Assembly (NCBI RefSeq): GCF_011761495.1
Contig: NZ_JAASRU010000003.1
Span: 124,001 to 188,000 of the forward strand
Length of the DNA: 64,000 bases
Reading direction: 5' to 3'
Source of the DNA: Alkalibacillus almallahensis
GTDB lineage: Bacteria; Bacillota; Bacilli; Bacillales; Alkalibacillaceae
The notes under the pieces are model-generated. The model saw only the letters and a list, made by a program, of their open reading frames with translations, was not told the DNA's origin and made no database searches. How positions within the stretch are numbered: the first letter of the stretch is position 1; every line of letters starts with the position of its first letter. A program made the translations under genes and the position numbers. Of the stretch, positions 52,570 through 61,817 are shown piece after piece.

Positions 52570-53355
52570 TTATCGGTTGATTTTTAGTATAGGTTTAATT
52601 GTCTCACCATTTTTAGAGTTTTCAAAGGCTTGGTTAATGTTTTCAAAGTCATAGAATTTAACCAGTTTATCGAACGGGAATTGTCCTGCTTTGTAGTATT
52701 CAACTAAATCTGGAATGAAGACATTGGGTACTGAATCACCTTCAATGACCCCGACCATTGTTTTTCCTTCAGCCATTAAGTCATTATGCACGTCGATATC
52801 CATTTCTGGCGTCACACCCACGATCGCCGATACACCTAGGGGACGTAATGCTTGTAAACTCTGGCGAACAACTTCCGGAACACCTGTCGTTTCCACTGCA
52901 TAAGTCGTGCCGCCGTTAGTTAATTCTTTAATCTCTTCTAAGACATCAACTTTTGAACCATTTAAGGTATGTGTTGCACCAAGCTCTTTTGCTAGCTCCA
53001 GTCGTGAATCGTGCACATCAACAGCAATAATCTTTTTACAACCAACTAATTTAGCCGCCATGATTGCACTTAAACCAACTGCTCCTGCTCCATAAATCGT
53101 AATAGCCGAACCGAACTCTGGCTTAATGCAATTCAGAACATTACCTGCTCCTGTTTGAATCCCACATCCCAAAGGCCCTAATAACGCTAGATCCACATCT
53201 TGATCGACTTTGACAACATTACGCTCGTGAGCAACGGCATATGTACCAAATGACGATTGGCCAAAGAATGTTGAAAGTGGTTGACCATCTTTAGATAAAC
53301 GATGTGTCGAATCATCATGTGTACCACCGAAATTTAATTCATTGAACGTTTCACA
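52570..53355 (-). pseudogene. 5'-truncated zinc-type alcohol dehydrogenase
   Basis: Coding similarity to aryl/benzyl-alcohol-type NAD dehydrogenases begins at 53355 with CETFNELNFGGTHDDSTH and continues to the end (GPLGCGIQTGAGNVLN, TIYGAGAVGLSAIMAAKLVGCKKIIAVD). The first ~110 residues, including the catalytic zinc ligands, are missing. A stop lies just before CETF, and the next upstream DNA is unrelated. The 208-aa frame from 53196 would be a bare cofactor domain. Its terminator is intact. Confidence 0.82.
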
Positions 53356-53521
53356 TCATTAACATCTCTATTTAACCATTAAATGCGACTCGCTCATTGT
53401 AATTGATATGATATAACCTTTGCATTATTGATCATTTTCATTCGCTAGTGATTCCGTTCACTGTATAGATTCCTTACCCTTGTCAAAAACTATATGTAAA
53501 TCACCAAGGAGGAGATCATCA

Positions 53522-53674
53522 ATGAGTGGAAAACCCAAAGGACCAAAACAGCAGGAAAAACCAGACTTACCAAAGAGTCCGAAACAGCCGTATGGTAAAC
53601 CCATGCAAGGCTCACACAAGGTAAAACAGAAAAATCATACACGGCAAAAACAAAAAACAGACCATGATATGTAG
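53522..53674 (+). CDS. sspP: Small acid-soluble spore protein, SspP type
   Basis: 50-aa spore core protein. The C-terminus SHKVKQKNHTRQKQKTDHDM matches the SspP consensus (KVK-x-x-NHTRQK...HDM). The ATG at 53522 has AAGGAGGAG upstream. A TGTATA...AAAACTATA arrangement 40-60 bp upstream resembles a forespore (sigma-G) promoter. Partial copies of its leader and its 3' end lie at 59586 and 54568. Confidence 0.82.
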   Translation: MSGKPKGPKQQEKPDLPKSPKQPYGKPMQGSHKVKQKNHTRQKQKTDHDM

Positions 53675-53722
53675 ACTTTAAAGAAAAAAGTCCAATTCAC
53701 ATAAACATGCTCATTCTCCATG

Positions 53723-53766
53723 AAGCAATCCCGTAAGACGTTAATGGTCATACGGGATTGTTTCTT
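53723..53766 (+). terminator. Terminator of sspP
   Basis: AGCAATCCCGTA and TACGGGATTGTT arms followed by T-rich sequence. Confidence 0.85.
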
Positions 53767-53943
53767 TGAATTTGATTATGTCATGAAGACGTTCTGCATG
53801 TACTTATCCTTTGACCAGTAGAGAATAAAGTAAAGGATATCAACCACAATAAATAATAGAAATTGGACATCTGATTTTTTATTTTAATCAGGAAGCATGA
53901 ACCCAAGATATATTAAGCAACTTTTGAAAAGAGGGGGATGATT

Positions 53944-54555
53944 TTGGATTTCAATTTCATATGGAAGGCTGTCCTCGTCGTCGTAGGGGGAATAATGATT
54001 TTGCGGTTAGCAGGAAGAAAATCCATATCACAGCTTACGGTTGCCCAGACTGTCATGATGATCGCTATTGGTTCATTGATTATTCAACCTGTTGGCGACA
54101 GAAGTATTTGGATTACCATGGTGAGTACAATTCTCATGGTAGGTACACTTCTCTTAGTTGAGTATGTCGTTTTGAAATCGGATGTCCTTGAGACGTTTAT
54201 TTATGGAAAATCACTTACAGTAGTCGAAAACGGCCAAATTAATGAAAGCAATTTAAAAAAACTACGGCTATCAGTTGATATGCTTGAAATGCGAATGAGA
54301 CAACAAAATATCCAACATATAAGTGATATACAATGGGCTACTATAGAACCGAACGGTCAGCTAGGATATATGCTAAAAACTGATAACCAATATGCTACTA
54401 AACAGGATATTCAGATGCTCAAATCGCTAATTGAATCAAATCAACCTCATCCTCAGAATGGAAACTCAGCAACTCAACCAAATACGCAAGATAACATATT
54501 TACTGAGGTCAAAGACAGGAAGCATAAACAACAGCCTAAAAAGAATCTGGATTAA
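53944..54555 (+). CDS. DUF421 (YetF-like) membrane protein
   Basis: Membrane protein of the YetF/YcaP family; in spore formers relatives act in spore or germination envelopes, but function here is inferred. Three N-terminal helices (about 6-25, 33-53, 58-78), then a cytosolic alpha/beta domain (VLETFIYGKSLTVVENGQINESNLKKLRLSVDMLEMRMR). Probable start is TTG at 53944, 6-7 nt after GAGGGGG. The ATG at 53938 overlaps that SD. The hydrophilic Gln/Asn-rich tail is longer than usual. Confidence 0.82.
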   Translation: MDFNFIWKAVLVVVGGIMILRLAGRKSISQLTVAQTVMMIAIGSLIIQPVGDRSIWITMVSTILMVGTLLLVEYVVLKSDVLETFIYGKSLTVVENGQINESNLKKLRLSVDMLEMRMRQQNIQHISDIQWATIEPNGQLGYMLKTDNQYATKQDIQMLKSLIESNQPHPQNGNSATQPNTQDNIFTEVKDRKHKQQPKKNLD

Positions 54556-54567
54556 GAGCAATGATCT

Positions 54568-54640
54568 GGTAAACCCATGCAAGAATCACACAAAGTCAAA
54601 CAGCAAAATCATACACGCCAAAAACAAAAATCGGATCATG
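54568..54640 (+). pseudogene. Partial copy of the sspP 3' end
   Basis: GGTAAACCCATGCAAG, then SHKVKQQNHTRQKQKSDH, almost matching residues 28-49 of sspP, but lacking the first half and the HDM end. Confidence 0.75.
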
Positions 54641-54676
54641 AAAAAATCTTGGTTCACATTAAAATGTACTTACTAC

Positions 54677-54724
54677 ACAAAACAAATCCCGCGCGAGCAT
54701 TTACGTCGTACGGGATTTGTTTTG
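54677..54724. terminator. Bidirectional terminator
   Basis: CAAAACAAATCCCG and CGGGATTTGTTTTG arms around a 19-nt loop. It serves DUF421 and possibly the anti-sigma gene from the other side. Confidence 0.85.
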
Positions 54725-54778
54725 TAGATTCGATTGTGCCGAATGATCGACTTAAAGCCAACTAAGTCCATTTGTTCA

Positions 54779-55789
54779 TTAATTTGAACCTAATGCTTCA
54801 CCTGTTATCAACTCATATAATTCTTCTGATTCTTCCTTATCTAACTCCGCGTAATCGCCATTGTCCGTGTTAATTACATCGATCCTATCTTGTTGAGGAT
54901 GAATCCAAATTCTATAGTCGTCTAAAACGTAGTTCGGTGGATATTGCATGTCGACATCACTCGTTCCGTCCCAAACCGCATTTTCTAAAAGTTCTCGGAT
55001 CTGTTTTGTTTTCTCTCCACTTAATGACGATAAACCTTCAAATTGTTTGATCTGGTTTTGGAGAAAAGGATGTTTATCTGCAGATCCTACTTCATACCTT
55101 TCAAATGAATTGGCAATTTTGATCATCTCATCACGTTGAACAGGATCTTCTATCGATCGGATCGAGAGTTGAATCATTAAACCATCGCTCTCCCAAGCGA
55201 TTATTTGTCCTGGTCGGTCACTTGGGGTCTCATAATATTTAGCTTCAATCCCATTATCGAGCGTCACCCGTTCATCATAATCTTCAATTTCTTCGTATGA
55301 GACGTGTTCAGACTTATGTGAAAAACTAACATCCATTTTCCTCACTGGATCTGTATGCGAATAATAGACAACTTCGGGTACCAAGTAGTCAGGATTATCC
55401 TCTTGTGTATAGACAATTTCACTATCTTGGATTTCTCGAGATCCTAAATAAAGATGATCGTACTCCACATCATGTATGTCGAATGGGGCATAAGTCGGTA
55501 AATAAAAGGCTCGATCAAATTTTTCAAGTTCAGGAATCTCAACAGATTTTTCATCCCCTGTAAAGAAGGCGTCCATATTTGGAAAAAAGAAAATAATGAA
55601 AGCTAAAAAGATGACCACAAATGAACCGCCGATTGCTACAATAGATTGGCGGTTTTGCTGCCACCAACTTTGTCGCTCATGCTTTTCTGCATCTTCCATA
55701 ATAGCTTGATGGATGTCGTCTCTCTTTCCAGGTTCTATTTGTTTACTTGGCATGGACTTTAAAAGTTCATCAAGATTCTTATTGTTCAC
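54779..55789 (-). CDS. Anti-sigma factor-type membrane protein (DUF4367-like)
   Basis: Predicted partner that holds the ECF sigma factor at the membrane. Residues 1-47 are cytosolic, with one membrane helix at about 48-68 (IVAIGGSFVVIFLAFIIFFF) and an extracytoplasmic domain of about 265 residues. That domain contains YLPTYAPFDIHDVEYDHLY and IEAKYYETPSDRPGQIIAWESDGLMIQLS, typical of DUF4367/sigma regulatory proteins. The start is GTG at 55789 (GGAGGTGATCC upstream), overlapping the sigma gene by 11 bp. Confidence 0.75.
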   Translation of the reverse strand: MNNKNLDELLKSMPSKQIEPGKRDDIHQAIMEDAEKHERQSWWQQNRQSIVAIGGSFVVIFLAFIIFFFPNMDAFFTGDEKSVEIPELEKFDRAFYLPTYAPFDIHDVEYDHLYLGSREIQDSEIVYTQEDNPDYLVPEVVYYSHTDPVRKMDVSFSHKSEHVSYEEIEDYDERVTLDNGIEAKYYETPSDRPGQIIAWESDGLMIQLSIRSIEDPVQRDEMIKIANSFERYEVGSADKHPFLQNQIKQFEGLSSLSGEKTKQIRELLENAVWDGTSDVDMQYPPNYVLDDYRIWIHPQQDRIDVINTDNGDYAELDKEESEELYELITGEALGSN

Positions 55790-56294
55790 GCGGATCACCT
55801 CCGATCTCTTGTGCTAAGCTTTGTTTGGCTCGGTGATATGTAGACCTTACTTTATTTTCTGTCCAATTTAGAACATCCGTCGTTTCTATAACACTTAACT
55901 CTTTTATTCCTCTTAATATAAGCACATCCCTAAAGGCAGGCTTAAGCGATTGGATCGCTTGATAAACGACTTGTTTTTCTTCGTCTAATTCAAGCTCATG
56001 TTCTGGCGTTCTCTCTGTTTTGGGTTCATGATTCGTTTCGAATGGAATGATGCTTTTCCATTTCTGTCTTTGTCTTTTTCGGATTTCATCGATGGAAATG
56101 TTCCGAGCAATACTGTACAACCAGGTTTTCGGATTAGCGTCGCCATTAAAGAAATCCAAACCTTTATAAGCCCGAATAAACACTTCCTGCAACAAATCCT
56201 CCACATCCGCTTCTCCAACTCTATAAAGTAAGAAACTATAGAGCTCATCACTATAGAGTTCATACCAAACTGAGATCAGTGTCGTTTTTTGCAT
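55779..56294 (-). CDS. ECF sigma factor
   Basis: 171-aa extracytoplasmic-function sigma factor. Region 2 (about 10-75: ELYSFLLYRVGEADVEDLLQEVFIRAYKGLDFF, NPKTWLYSIARNISIDEIRKR) and region 4 (about 105-165: AIQSLKPAFRDVLILRGIKELSVIETTDVLNWTENKVRSTYHRAKQSL) are complete. SD GGGGGA before the ATG. Overlaps the anti-sigma gene. A matching ECF-type promoter lies 38 bp upstream, so it is probably autoregulated. Confidence 0.92.
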   Translation of the reverse strand: MQKTTLISVWYELYSDELYSFLLYRVGEADVEDLLQEVFIRAYKGLDFFNGDANPKTWLYSIARNISIDEIRKRQRQKWKSIIPFETNHEPKTERTPEHELELDEEKQVVYQAIQSLKPAFRDVLILRGIKELSVIETTDVLNWTENKVRSTYHRAKQSLAQEIGGDPREQ

Positions 56295-56331
56295 GAGCTG
56301 TCCCCCATTTTACGTTCTATATCATTAGACG

Positions 56332-56360
56332 AATACGCTTCCAAGATATCGCAACGTTCA
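56332..56360 (-). promoter_or_regulatory. ECF-type promoter (autoregulation)
   Basis: Minus strand TGAACG (56355-56360), 17-bp spacer, CGTATT (56332-56337), close to TGAAAC-N16/17-CGTA of sigma-W/X-like promoters and just upstream of the sigma gene. Confidence 0.6.
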
Positions 56361-56444
56361 AAAATTCATTTTAATCATTGTATATTTTTTCATACTGTCA
56401 AAGAAAGAGGAAGCATGACATTGACTGAAAAAGATGGACATCAG

Positions 56445-56482
56445 ACAAAAAAACGCCTCTTCAAGCCATCGTTCCTGAAGAG
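56445..56482 (-). terminator. Terminator of the Cys-rich repeat protein gene
   Basis: CGCCTCTTCA and TGAAGAGG arms. The minus strand runs into T7. It lies about 140 bp past the stop. Confidence 0.75.
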
Positions 56483-56618
56483 GAGATAAAGTGATTGAGT
56501 CGTTATAGATTAACAATTGCGTGTATTATTGTTGCTAGTTGTGATGTTATTATGACTTGCTCTGTCACGTGAAGCCGTCAAAGATTTATCATTATTTCTT
56601 TTTTGTCCTGAAATGCCA

Positions 56619-58682
56619 CTAAGGTCGTTGGTTACAATCCCCAATAAACGTTATCGGACTCAAACGTGCTGTAAACGTCGTGCTAAATGAATTCCCTAAT
56701 AGATCACGAGCATTAATTTGCCATGTCCCCATGTTACCTGGTAACAGCGTCAATATAATCTCTACATCAAATATATCATCGAATAAATTTCCACTAGCCA
56801 TGGCGGTTCCATGTACTCTAGCAGTATTGGCTGTGCAATCAATGTGAACCCTTCTTCCTTGAACAAAATTAATCGTGGTGCCTCCAGATCTAAATGTTAT
56901 ATTAAAGTTATCAACGGCAGGATTACACATAGGTGCTGCCGTAAAACATTCAACGGCCGTCACATTAATCGTTCCTTCTAAGGTTGAAGGGACACCTTGT
57001 TGAGTAATATTAACAGTTGCTGGGGCTCTATTACCTTGAATACCGATACGGAACTTACAAGGACATTCTTCTTGAGCAGGACATTCTACATCCGTTCCGA
57101 CATGTGTCGAGACAGTTTCACCGTTCACCATAGTAGTTGCCGTAATCAACACTGATGTCAAAGGCGTATTCTCTTGTACCGTCACTGTCGTTGAGAAATT
57201 TCCGTTCAGAGACAGTGTAGGGTTTGGACTGAATGTGAGAATATCTGGGAAACTACTTAACGTAACGTCAGCCCCACTAATAGGTCCATCACAGTCAATT
57301 GAACCAGTAATGACCGCTTCACAATTAATATTAGCTGGAACGTCTAGTGTTAAGACACAAAGGTCATCAGGACAAACGATTTGGGTATCAATAGAACTCG
57401 AAACGTTCTGACCTTCGACTATGGTTGAAGCATCAATTGTAATGGTCTGTAATGACGTCCCAGGTTCAACCGTCACACCTACAAAGAAGTTCCCATCAGT
57501 ACCCGTTATAATTTGGTCATGAGCAAAAGTGACATCTGATGAATCTGACGTGACCTGAATAGTAGCGCCTTCAATTGGTGTGCCACCACACATCACTCTT
57601 CCTTCAACAAATCCGTCGCATTCAATGACATCTGTCGTAAATAGTTCAATAAGGCAAGGACCCTGGCACTCTACAATCGTATCTAGTGAGGTGGTAATTG
57701 GTAAACCACTAACGAACGTATTAGCTGTAATGGTAACGGAAGTTGGTGGGGTTCCAGGTGGAATAGTGAGATTCGTATCAAAATTGCCATTAGCATCTGT
57801 CAAAGTCGTTTCAGGAGAGAATGTCACAATGTCTGGGGCTGCACTTAATGATACTTCTGCGCCGTCAACAGGTATGTCACCACAAAGCACTTGACCTTGA
57901 AGATCACCTTCACATACATAGGCCGCATGGACAAAAAGATGCGCATCACAAGGCGGGTTATCACAATCAAGCACTAAATCGTCTACATTGAAATTCAGTT
58001 GATACGTATTCGGGCTGACAATCCAATCATAAACCTTGCTTGTCGATAAACAAGCTAATTCATTTTGTAAGATATGATTTGAAGAAACGGACGTATCATT
58101 TGTTGATTTATTAGCATTAACATTGCCTTGGGATTCTTCAGAGATTGTAGTAGAAGGAAATATCTCTGGACATTGATTTGGAAGTTTCATCGAGCAACGA
58201 TTCAAGTTAAGCTCTTGGCGCGGTGTACACCATTCTGCAGGAATATTAATGACGGTGTCAGTAACCATTTGTATATCTTGGCAAGTCGTTAAGAATAGAT
58301 TTACTGAGGTTACTAGTCCATCTTGACAGTTTAGTTGCGCACGACAATCAAATTGAGTGAGATGACATTCAAGCTCTGTACCCTCTGGCGCACACAACAA
58401 ATAAGTTTCATTAAAACAAAACGGAAGAACTTGGCTGCGACAGGTCGTTCCAGGTCCAGTAATTTCAATGATAAAAAATCCACTAATTTGAACGGACACT
58501 TGTTGTAAGATTATGACCTCACCACTTGGTAACGTCTTAGTGACATCTTGTCTGCCATTTTGCTGAGGTATTTCTTTGCAACTGACCGAACCTGGTGATA
58601 AAGGATCTAAAGGCGTTCCTTCTTGATCTGTAAGAATACAATTTGCGGTTAAAACATCACACAGGTTAAGCTGGTTCAACAT
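56619..58682 (-). CDS. Cys-rich repeat protein, candidate spore-surface/coat protein
   Basis: 687-aa protein without signal peptide or membrane helix. An N-terminal Cys-rich part (about 1-170) is followed by CLSTSKVYDWIVSPNTYQLNF, a phrase seen in spore-surface-type proteins of Bacillaceae. Three diverged tandem repeats of about 85-90 residues then follow (about 260-525; GDLQGQVLCGDIPVDGAEV, GFVEGRVMCGGTPIEGATI, AVITGSIDCDGPISGADV). Each looks like a carboxypeptidase-regulatory/Ig-like beta-sandwich with paired Cys. A unique C-terminal beta-rich domain ends the protein. Cys-richness and the lack of a signal suggest assembly in the mother cell onto the spore. This is inference. Confidence 0.65.
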   Translation of the reverse strand: MLNQLNLCDVLTANCILTDQEGTPLDPLSPGSVSCKEIPQQNGRQDVTKTLPSGEVIILQQVSVQISGFFIIEITGPGTTCRSQVLPFCFNETYLLCAPEGTELECHLTQFDCRAQLNCQDGLVTSVNLFLTTCQDIQMVTDTVINIPAEWCTPRQELNLNRCSMKLPNQCPEIFPSTTISEESQGNVNANKSTNDTSVSSNHILQNELACLSTSKVYDWIVSPNTYQLNFNVDDLVLDCDNPPCDAHLFVHAAYVCEGDLQGQVLCGDIPVDGAEVSLSAAPDIVTFSPETTLTDANGNFDTNLTIPPGTPPTSVTITANTFVSGLPITTSLDTIVECQGPCLIELFTTDVIECDGFVEGRVMCGGTPIEGATIQVTSDSSDVTFAHDQIITGTDGNFFVGVTVEPGTSLQTITIDASTIVEGQNVSSSIDTQIVCPDDLCVLTLDVPANINCEAVITGSIDCDGPISGADVTLSSFPDILTFSPNPTLSLNGNFSTTVTVQENTPLTSVLITATTMVNGETVSTHVGTDVECPAQEECPCKFRIGIQGNRAPATVNITQQGVPSTLEGTINVTAVECFTAAPMCNPAVDNFNITFRSGGTTINFVQGRRVHIDCTANTARVHGTAMASGNLFDDIFDVEIILTLLPGNMGTWQINARDLLGNSFSTTFTARLSPITFIGDCNQRP

Positions 58683-58943
58683 AGCGCCTCCTCCCTAAAC
58701 TCATTCATATAGTAAAACATAAACTATATTATTCTGAGCCTAAACACTATGCTTGGGAAAAGAACTAATACCTCCTGAAATAGGTATGAAGATTTGATAC
58801 TTCTGCAGAAATTGACACAAACGCTTTCCAAAAACCCGCATTCTTATCAAGTCTAATCACTCTTCATATGCCACTAGAATTGAGGAAAACAGTTGAAGAT
58901 GTTCTTGTTTATCTTTGAAAAATTACCCTGCTGGAACAATTTT

Positions 58944-59438
58944 TCAATTAAGTGAAGAAAAATGTAATTCTTCATCCAACATTTCAGGCTCCTGATCAGT
59001 CACTTGGATTTTTAGAACTGGCCCTGCGTGAATTATGACATACGAAGGTTCTAACCTCAGCACAATAGTAGATAAAGCTTTCTTACCATCTTTATCAAAT
59101 CCATATCCTTGAATACTTGTAATTAAATCATGTTCAGTTGTAAAACTAGAGCACACTATAATATGATCTTGATCCCCGTTAAGTCCTTCTGTTAGTTCAT
59201 ATTTAAACGGATAAGGGGCTTCCTGCTCAAAGAGTTCAAGAAAATCCTCCCCATCATCATTTTCAGCACCAACGATCCTCCAATAATACAGTTGATGCGA
59301 ATTATAGTTGTGAAATTTTATTAACAATTCACTCGAATAAATGGCCAAATCTTTACCTAATTGATTAATGTGAAGAGGGTTCGAAAACATGCCTAACAAC
59401 AACCACTCTTCGTTTGAATCATTACTCTCCCATTTCAT
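58944..59438 (-). CDS. Hypothetical protein, 164 aa
   Basis: Not recognised. Soluble, acidic, mixed alpha/beta pattern; contains YYWRIVGAENDDGEDFLELFE and AGPVLKIQVTDQEPEMLDEE. AGGTGGGATGTTGAA precedes the ATG. Stands alone downstream of the antiporter's divergent region. Confidence 0.6.
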   Translation of the reverse strand: MKWESNDSNEEWLLLGMFSNPLHINQLGKDLAIYSSELLIKFHNYNSHQLYYWRIVGAENDDGEDFLELFEQEAPYPFKYELTEGLNGDQDHIIVCSSFTTEHDLITSIQGYGFDKDGKKALSTIVLRLEPSYVIIHAGPVLKIQVTDQEPEMLDEELHFSSLN

Positions 59439-59585
59439 TTCAACATCCCACCTGTTTTATAGTTATTTATAAATGCTATAAATCCTTCAATCAATTTACT
59501 CTTTTGCTCAATAAAATTTTATTCACCCGCTATTCGTTAAAGTGGTAGCCAACTTTATATTTCTCCAAGAGATTTTACTTTCCAA

Positions 59586-59650
59586 AGTATAGATTTTTTC
59601 CCTTATCAAAAGCTATATGTAAATCACCAAGAAGGCGATCGTTAATGAGA
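59586..59650 (+). repeat. Decayed copy of the sspP promoter and leader
   Basis: GTATAGATT...CTATATGTAAATCACCAAG and AAGGCGATCGTTAATGAG correspond closely to the region 53462-53525 ahead of sspP, but no SspP coding follows. Confidence 0.7.
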
Positions 59651-59762
59651 ATGATTTGGTTGCCATTATTGATCTAAATAAAGATGCCATTACATAAACA
59701 GCAACCAAACTTGGTCGTGAAAAAGAGTACGAAGTCGATACAGGAAATCTAAAACAGGATTA
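59650..59762 (+). pseudogene. Short-chain dehydrogenase fragment
   Basis: Frame from 59650 reads NDLVAIIDLNKDAIT-stop-TATKLGREKEYEVDTGNLKQD-stop, the second strand and helix region of a classical SDR, with two stops and no flanking domain. Confidence 0.6.
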
Positions 59763-59792
59763 GGCAAGATACGGCAGGAGGAGCAATACCAT

Positions 59793-61592
59793 ATGACACT
59801 ATCTGTTTTAGCTGAAATCATAATGATTATCTTATTAGGAATGGGGTCACAGTGGATTTCTTGGCGTTTTCAGATGCCCGCCATTGTCGTCATGTCCGTT
59901 GTTGGTTTATTGGCAGGACCCATTTTTGACCTCATCCAACCTGAAGGTACATTTGGCGATTTATATAAACCGTTAATTTCTATTGCAGTTGCCATCATTT
60001 TATTTGAGGGTAGTTTAAGTTTAAATATAAAAGAAGTAAAGGGTCTAGGTCGGCCTGTTATTCGCTTGATCACCATTGGCGCTTTATTAAGTTGGATTTT
60101 AGGTTCACTAGCTGCCCATTATGTCGCAGGGTTAAGTTGGGCTGTCTCATTCGTGATTGGCGCCTTATTTATCGTTACTGGGCCCACCGTTATTCTACCG
60201 TTATTACGTCAATCAAAGTTAAAACCAAGACCAGCCAAAATATTGAAATGGGAAGGCATTATCGTAGACCCTTTAGGAGCCTTACTAGCTGTTTTAGCAT
60301 TTGAAGTCATCATCGTGTTAACGAATGGCGCAGCGGATTCATCAAGATTACTCGATTTTTTTGTTGGGTTTCTATTAGCTGGACTTCTCGGCTGGGCGTG
60401 TGGTCGTGGCGTTGGTTGGATGTTTAAAAAAGGTTATATCCCTGAATTTCTTAAATCCCCCATTGTGTTTACGATTGTGATAAGTTGTTTTACGCTTGCG
60501 GATGAAATTAAGCATGAGTCTGGACTTCTAGCCGTCACCGTCATGGGAATGACCTTAGCCAACATTGGCGTTCGGTCGATTGAAGATATGCGCCATTTTA
60601 AGGAAAATATTTCGATTCTGCTATTATCAACCATCTTTGTGATGTTAACAGCATCTTTAACGATGGACACGGTATTAGATATCTTACAGCCAGAAATCTT
60701 GGCATTTGTCGTGTTAATGTTATTTCTTGTTCGTCCAATATCTATATTGCTTTCCACGATTCGAACGGATTTATCTCTCAGTGAAAAAGCATTAGTGGGT
60801 TGGATTGCACCACGAGGGATCGTGGCTTTAACCGTATCAAGTTATTTTGCTTCTATCTTATTAGAAGAAGGATACACAGATGCAACCATTGTCACCCCTG
60901 TAACATTTGCACTCGTCTTTTTCACGGTATGTGCCCATGGCTTTACGTTAGAGCCACTAGCAAAGAAATTAGACCTCTCTATAGATGACCAACCTGGCGT
61001 GTTGCTAGTTGGCAGTAACCCTTTCTCGTTATCATTTGGGCAGTTTTTACAAAAGTTAAAAATTCCTTTTAAAATCGTAGAATCTTCTTCTGAGAAATTA
61101 GAAAAAGTAAAAGAAGCTGACTTACCTTATCATCATGGCGAGATCTTATCGGAAGAAACTGAACACTCTATAGATCTGACCCCATTTGATTACCTCATTG
61201 CAGGGACAGATTCCGATTCTTACAATGCACTGGTCTGTTCAACATATATCCCTGAATATGGCCGTCATAATGTATTTCGATTAAGCGTCGAAGAAGGTGA
61301 AACAGTTAAAGATCTAAAACCCACAATAGGCGGGCGAGTTTTATCTGATGAGGAATATTCCTTAACAACCCTTTCCGAAGCAATTGAAAATGGATTTGAA
61401 TTTAAAAAAACGCCGATCACAAAGGAATATAATGACCAACAATATAACGAAGACAGAAGCGAAAGAGAAATCCGTTTATTCGTGCATAGGAAGTCAGGAG
61501 AACTAGAATTTTTCACTCCCGATTCTGAAGTAACAGCAGAAGAAGGCGATCGTATCATTAGCCTCATTCCACCAGAGGAAGAGTCGTCTTGA
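59793..61592 (+). CDS. CPA1-family Na+/H+ antiporter with TrkA-type cytosolic domain
   Basis: Sodium (or potassium)/proton antiporter for pH and salt homeostasis. About 12 membrane helices in residues 1-390 with family motifs VTGPTVILPLLRQSKLKPRPAKILKWEGIIVDPLGALLAV (ion-site Asp) and GWIAPRGIVALTV. Residues 395-500 are a Rossmann TrkA-N-like domain (GVLLVGSNPFSLSFGQFLQ), and the last ~80 residues resemble TrkA-C. SD GGAGGAG before ATG. Terminator follows at 61696. Confidence 0.9.
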   Translation: MTLSVLAEIIMIILLGMGSQWISWRFQMPAIVVMSVVGLLAGPIFDLIQPEGTFGDLYKPLISIAVAIILFEGSLSLNIKEVKGLGRPVIRLITIGALLSWILGSLAAHYVAGLSWAVSFVIGALFIVTGPTVILPLLRQSKLKPRPAKILKWEGIIVDPLGALLAVLAFEVIIVLTNGAADSSRLLDFFVGFLLAGLLGWACGRGVGWMFKKGYIPEFLKSPIVFTIVISCFTLADEIKHESGLLAVTVMGMTLANIGVRSIEDMRHFKENISILLLSTIFVMLTASLTMDTVLDILQPEILAFVVLMLFLVRPISILLSTIRTDLSLSEKALVGWIAPRGIVALTVSSYFASILLEEGYTDATIVTPVTFALVFFTVCAHGFTLEPLAKKLDLSIDDQPGVLLVGSNPFSLSFGQFLQKLKIPFKIVESSSEKLEKVKEADLPYHHGEILSEETEHSIDLTPFDYLIAGTDSDSYNALVCSTYIPEYGRHNVFRLSVEEGETVKDLKPTIGGRVLSDEEYSLTTLSEAIENGFEFKKTPITKEYNDQQYNEDRSEREIRLFVHRKSGELEFFTPDSEVTAEEGDRIISLIPPEEESS

Positions 61593-61695
61593 AAGCCATA
61601 TGACGCATACAAGTATAGATGTCTTAAACTTTTCAAAAACGACTCATAACGCAATCAGCATGAGGTAACTTGAGCAAAAATCCAATCATGATACT

Positions 61696-61733
61696 AAAAG
61701 GAGACTGTTTGAACCACATGAACAGTCTCCTTC
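61696..61733 (+). terminator. Terminator of the antiporter gene
   Basis: AAAAGGAGACTGTT and AACAGTCTCCTTCT arms followed by TTTGG. Confidence 0.82.
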
Positions 61734-61817
61734 TATTTGGATTAGCATTTGAATACTTCCATATTGAGAATGAGAAACTCATCGGTTCACCACTATTTAT
61801 GATAAGGTTCACCGTTA

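Noticed and set aside
53196-53355. Alcohol dehydrogenase as an intact short enzyme starting at 53196
   Set aside because: Clear homology continues upstream of the Met to 53355, and the zinc domain is missing, so truncation is the simpler reading.
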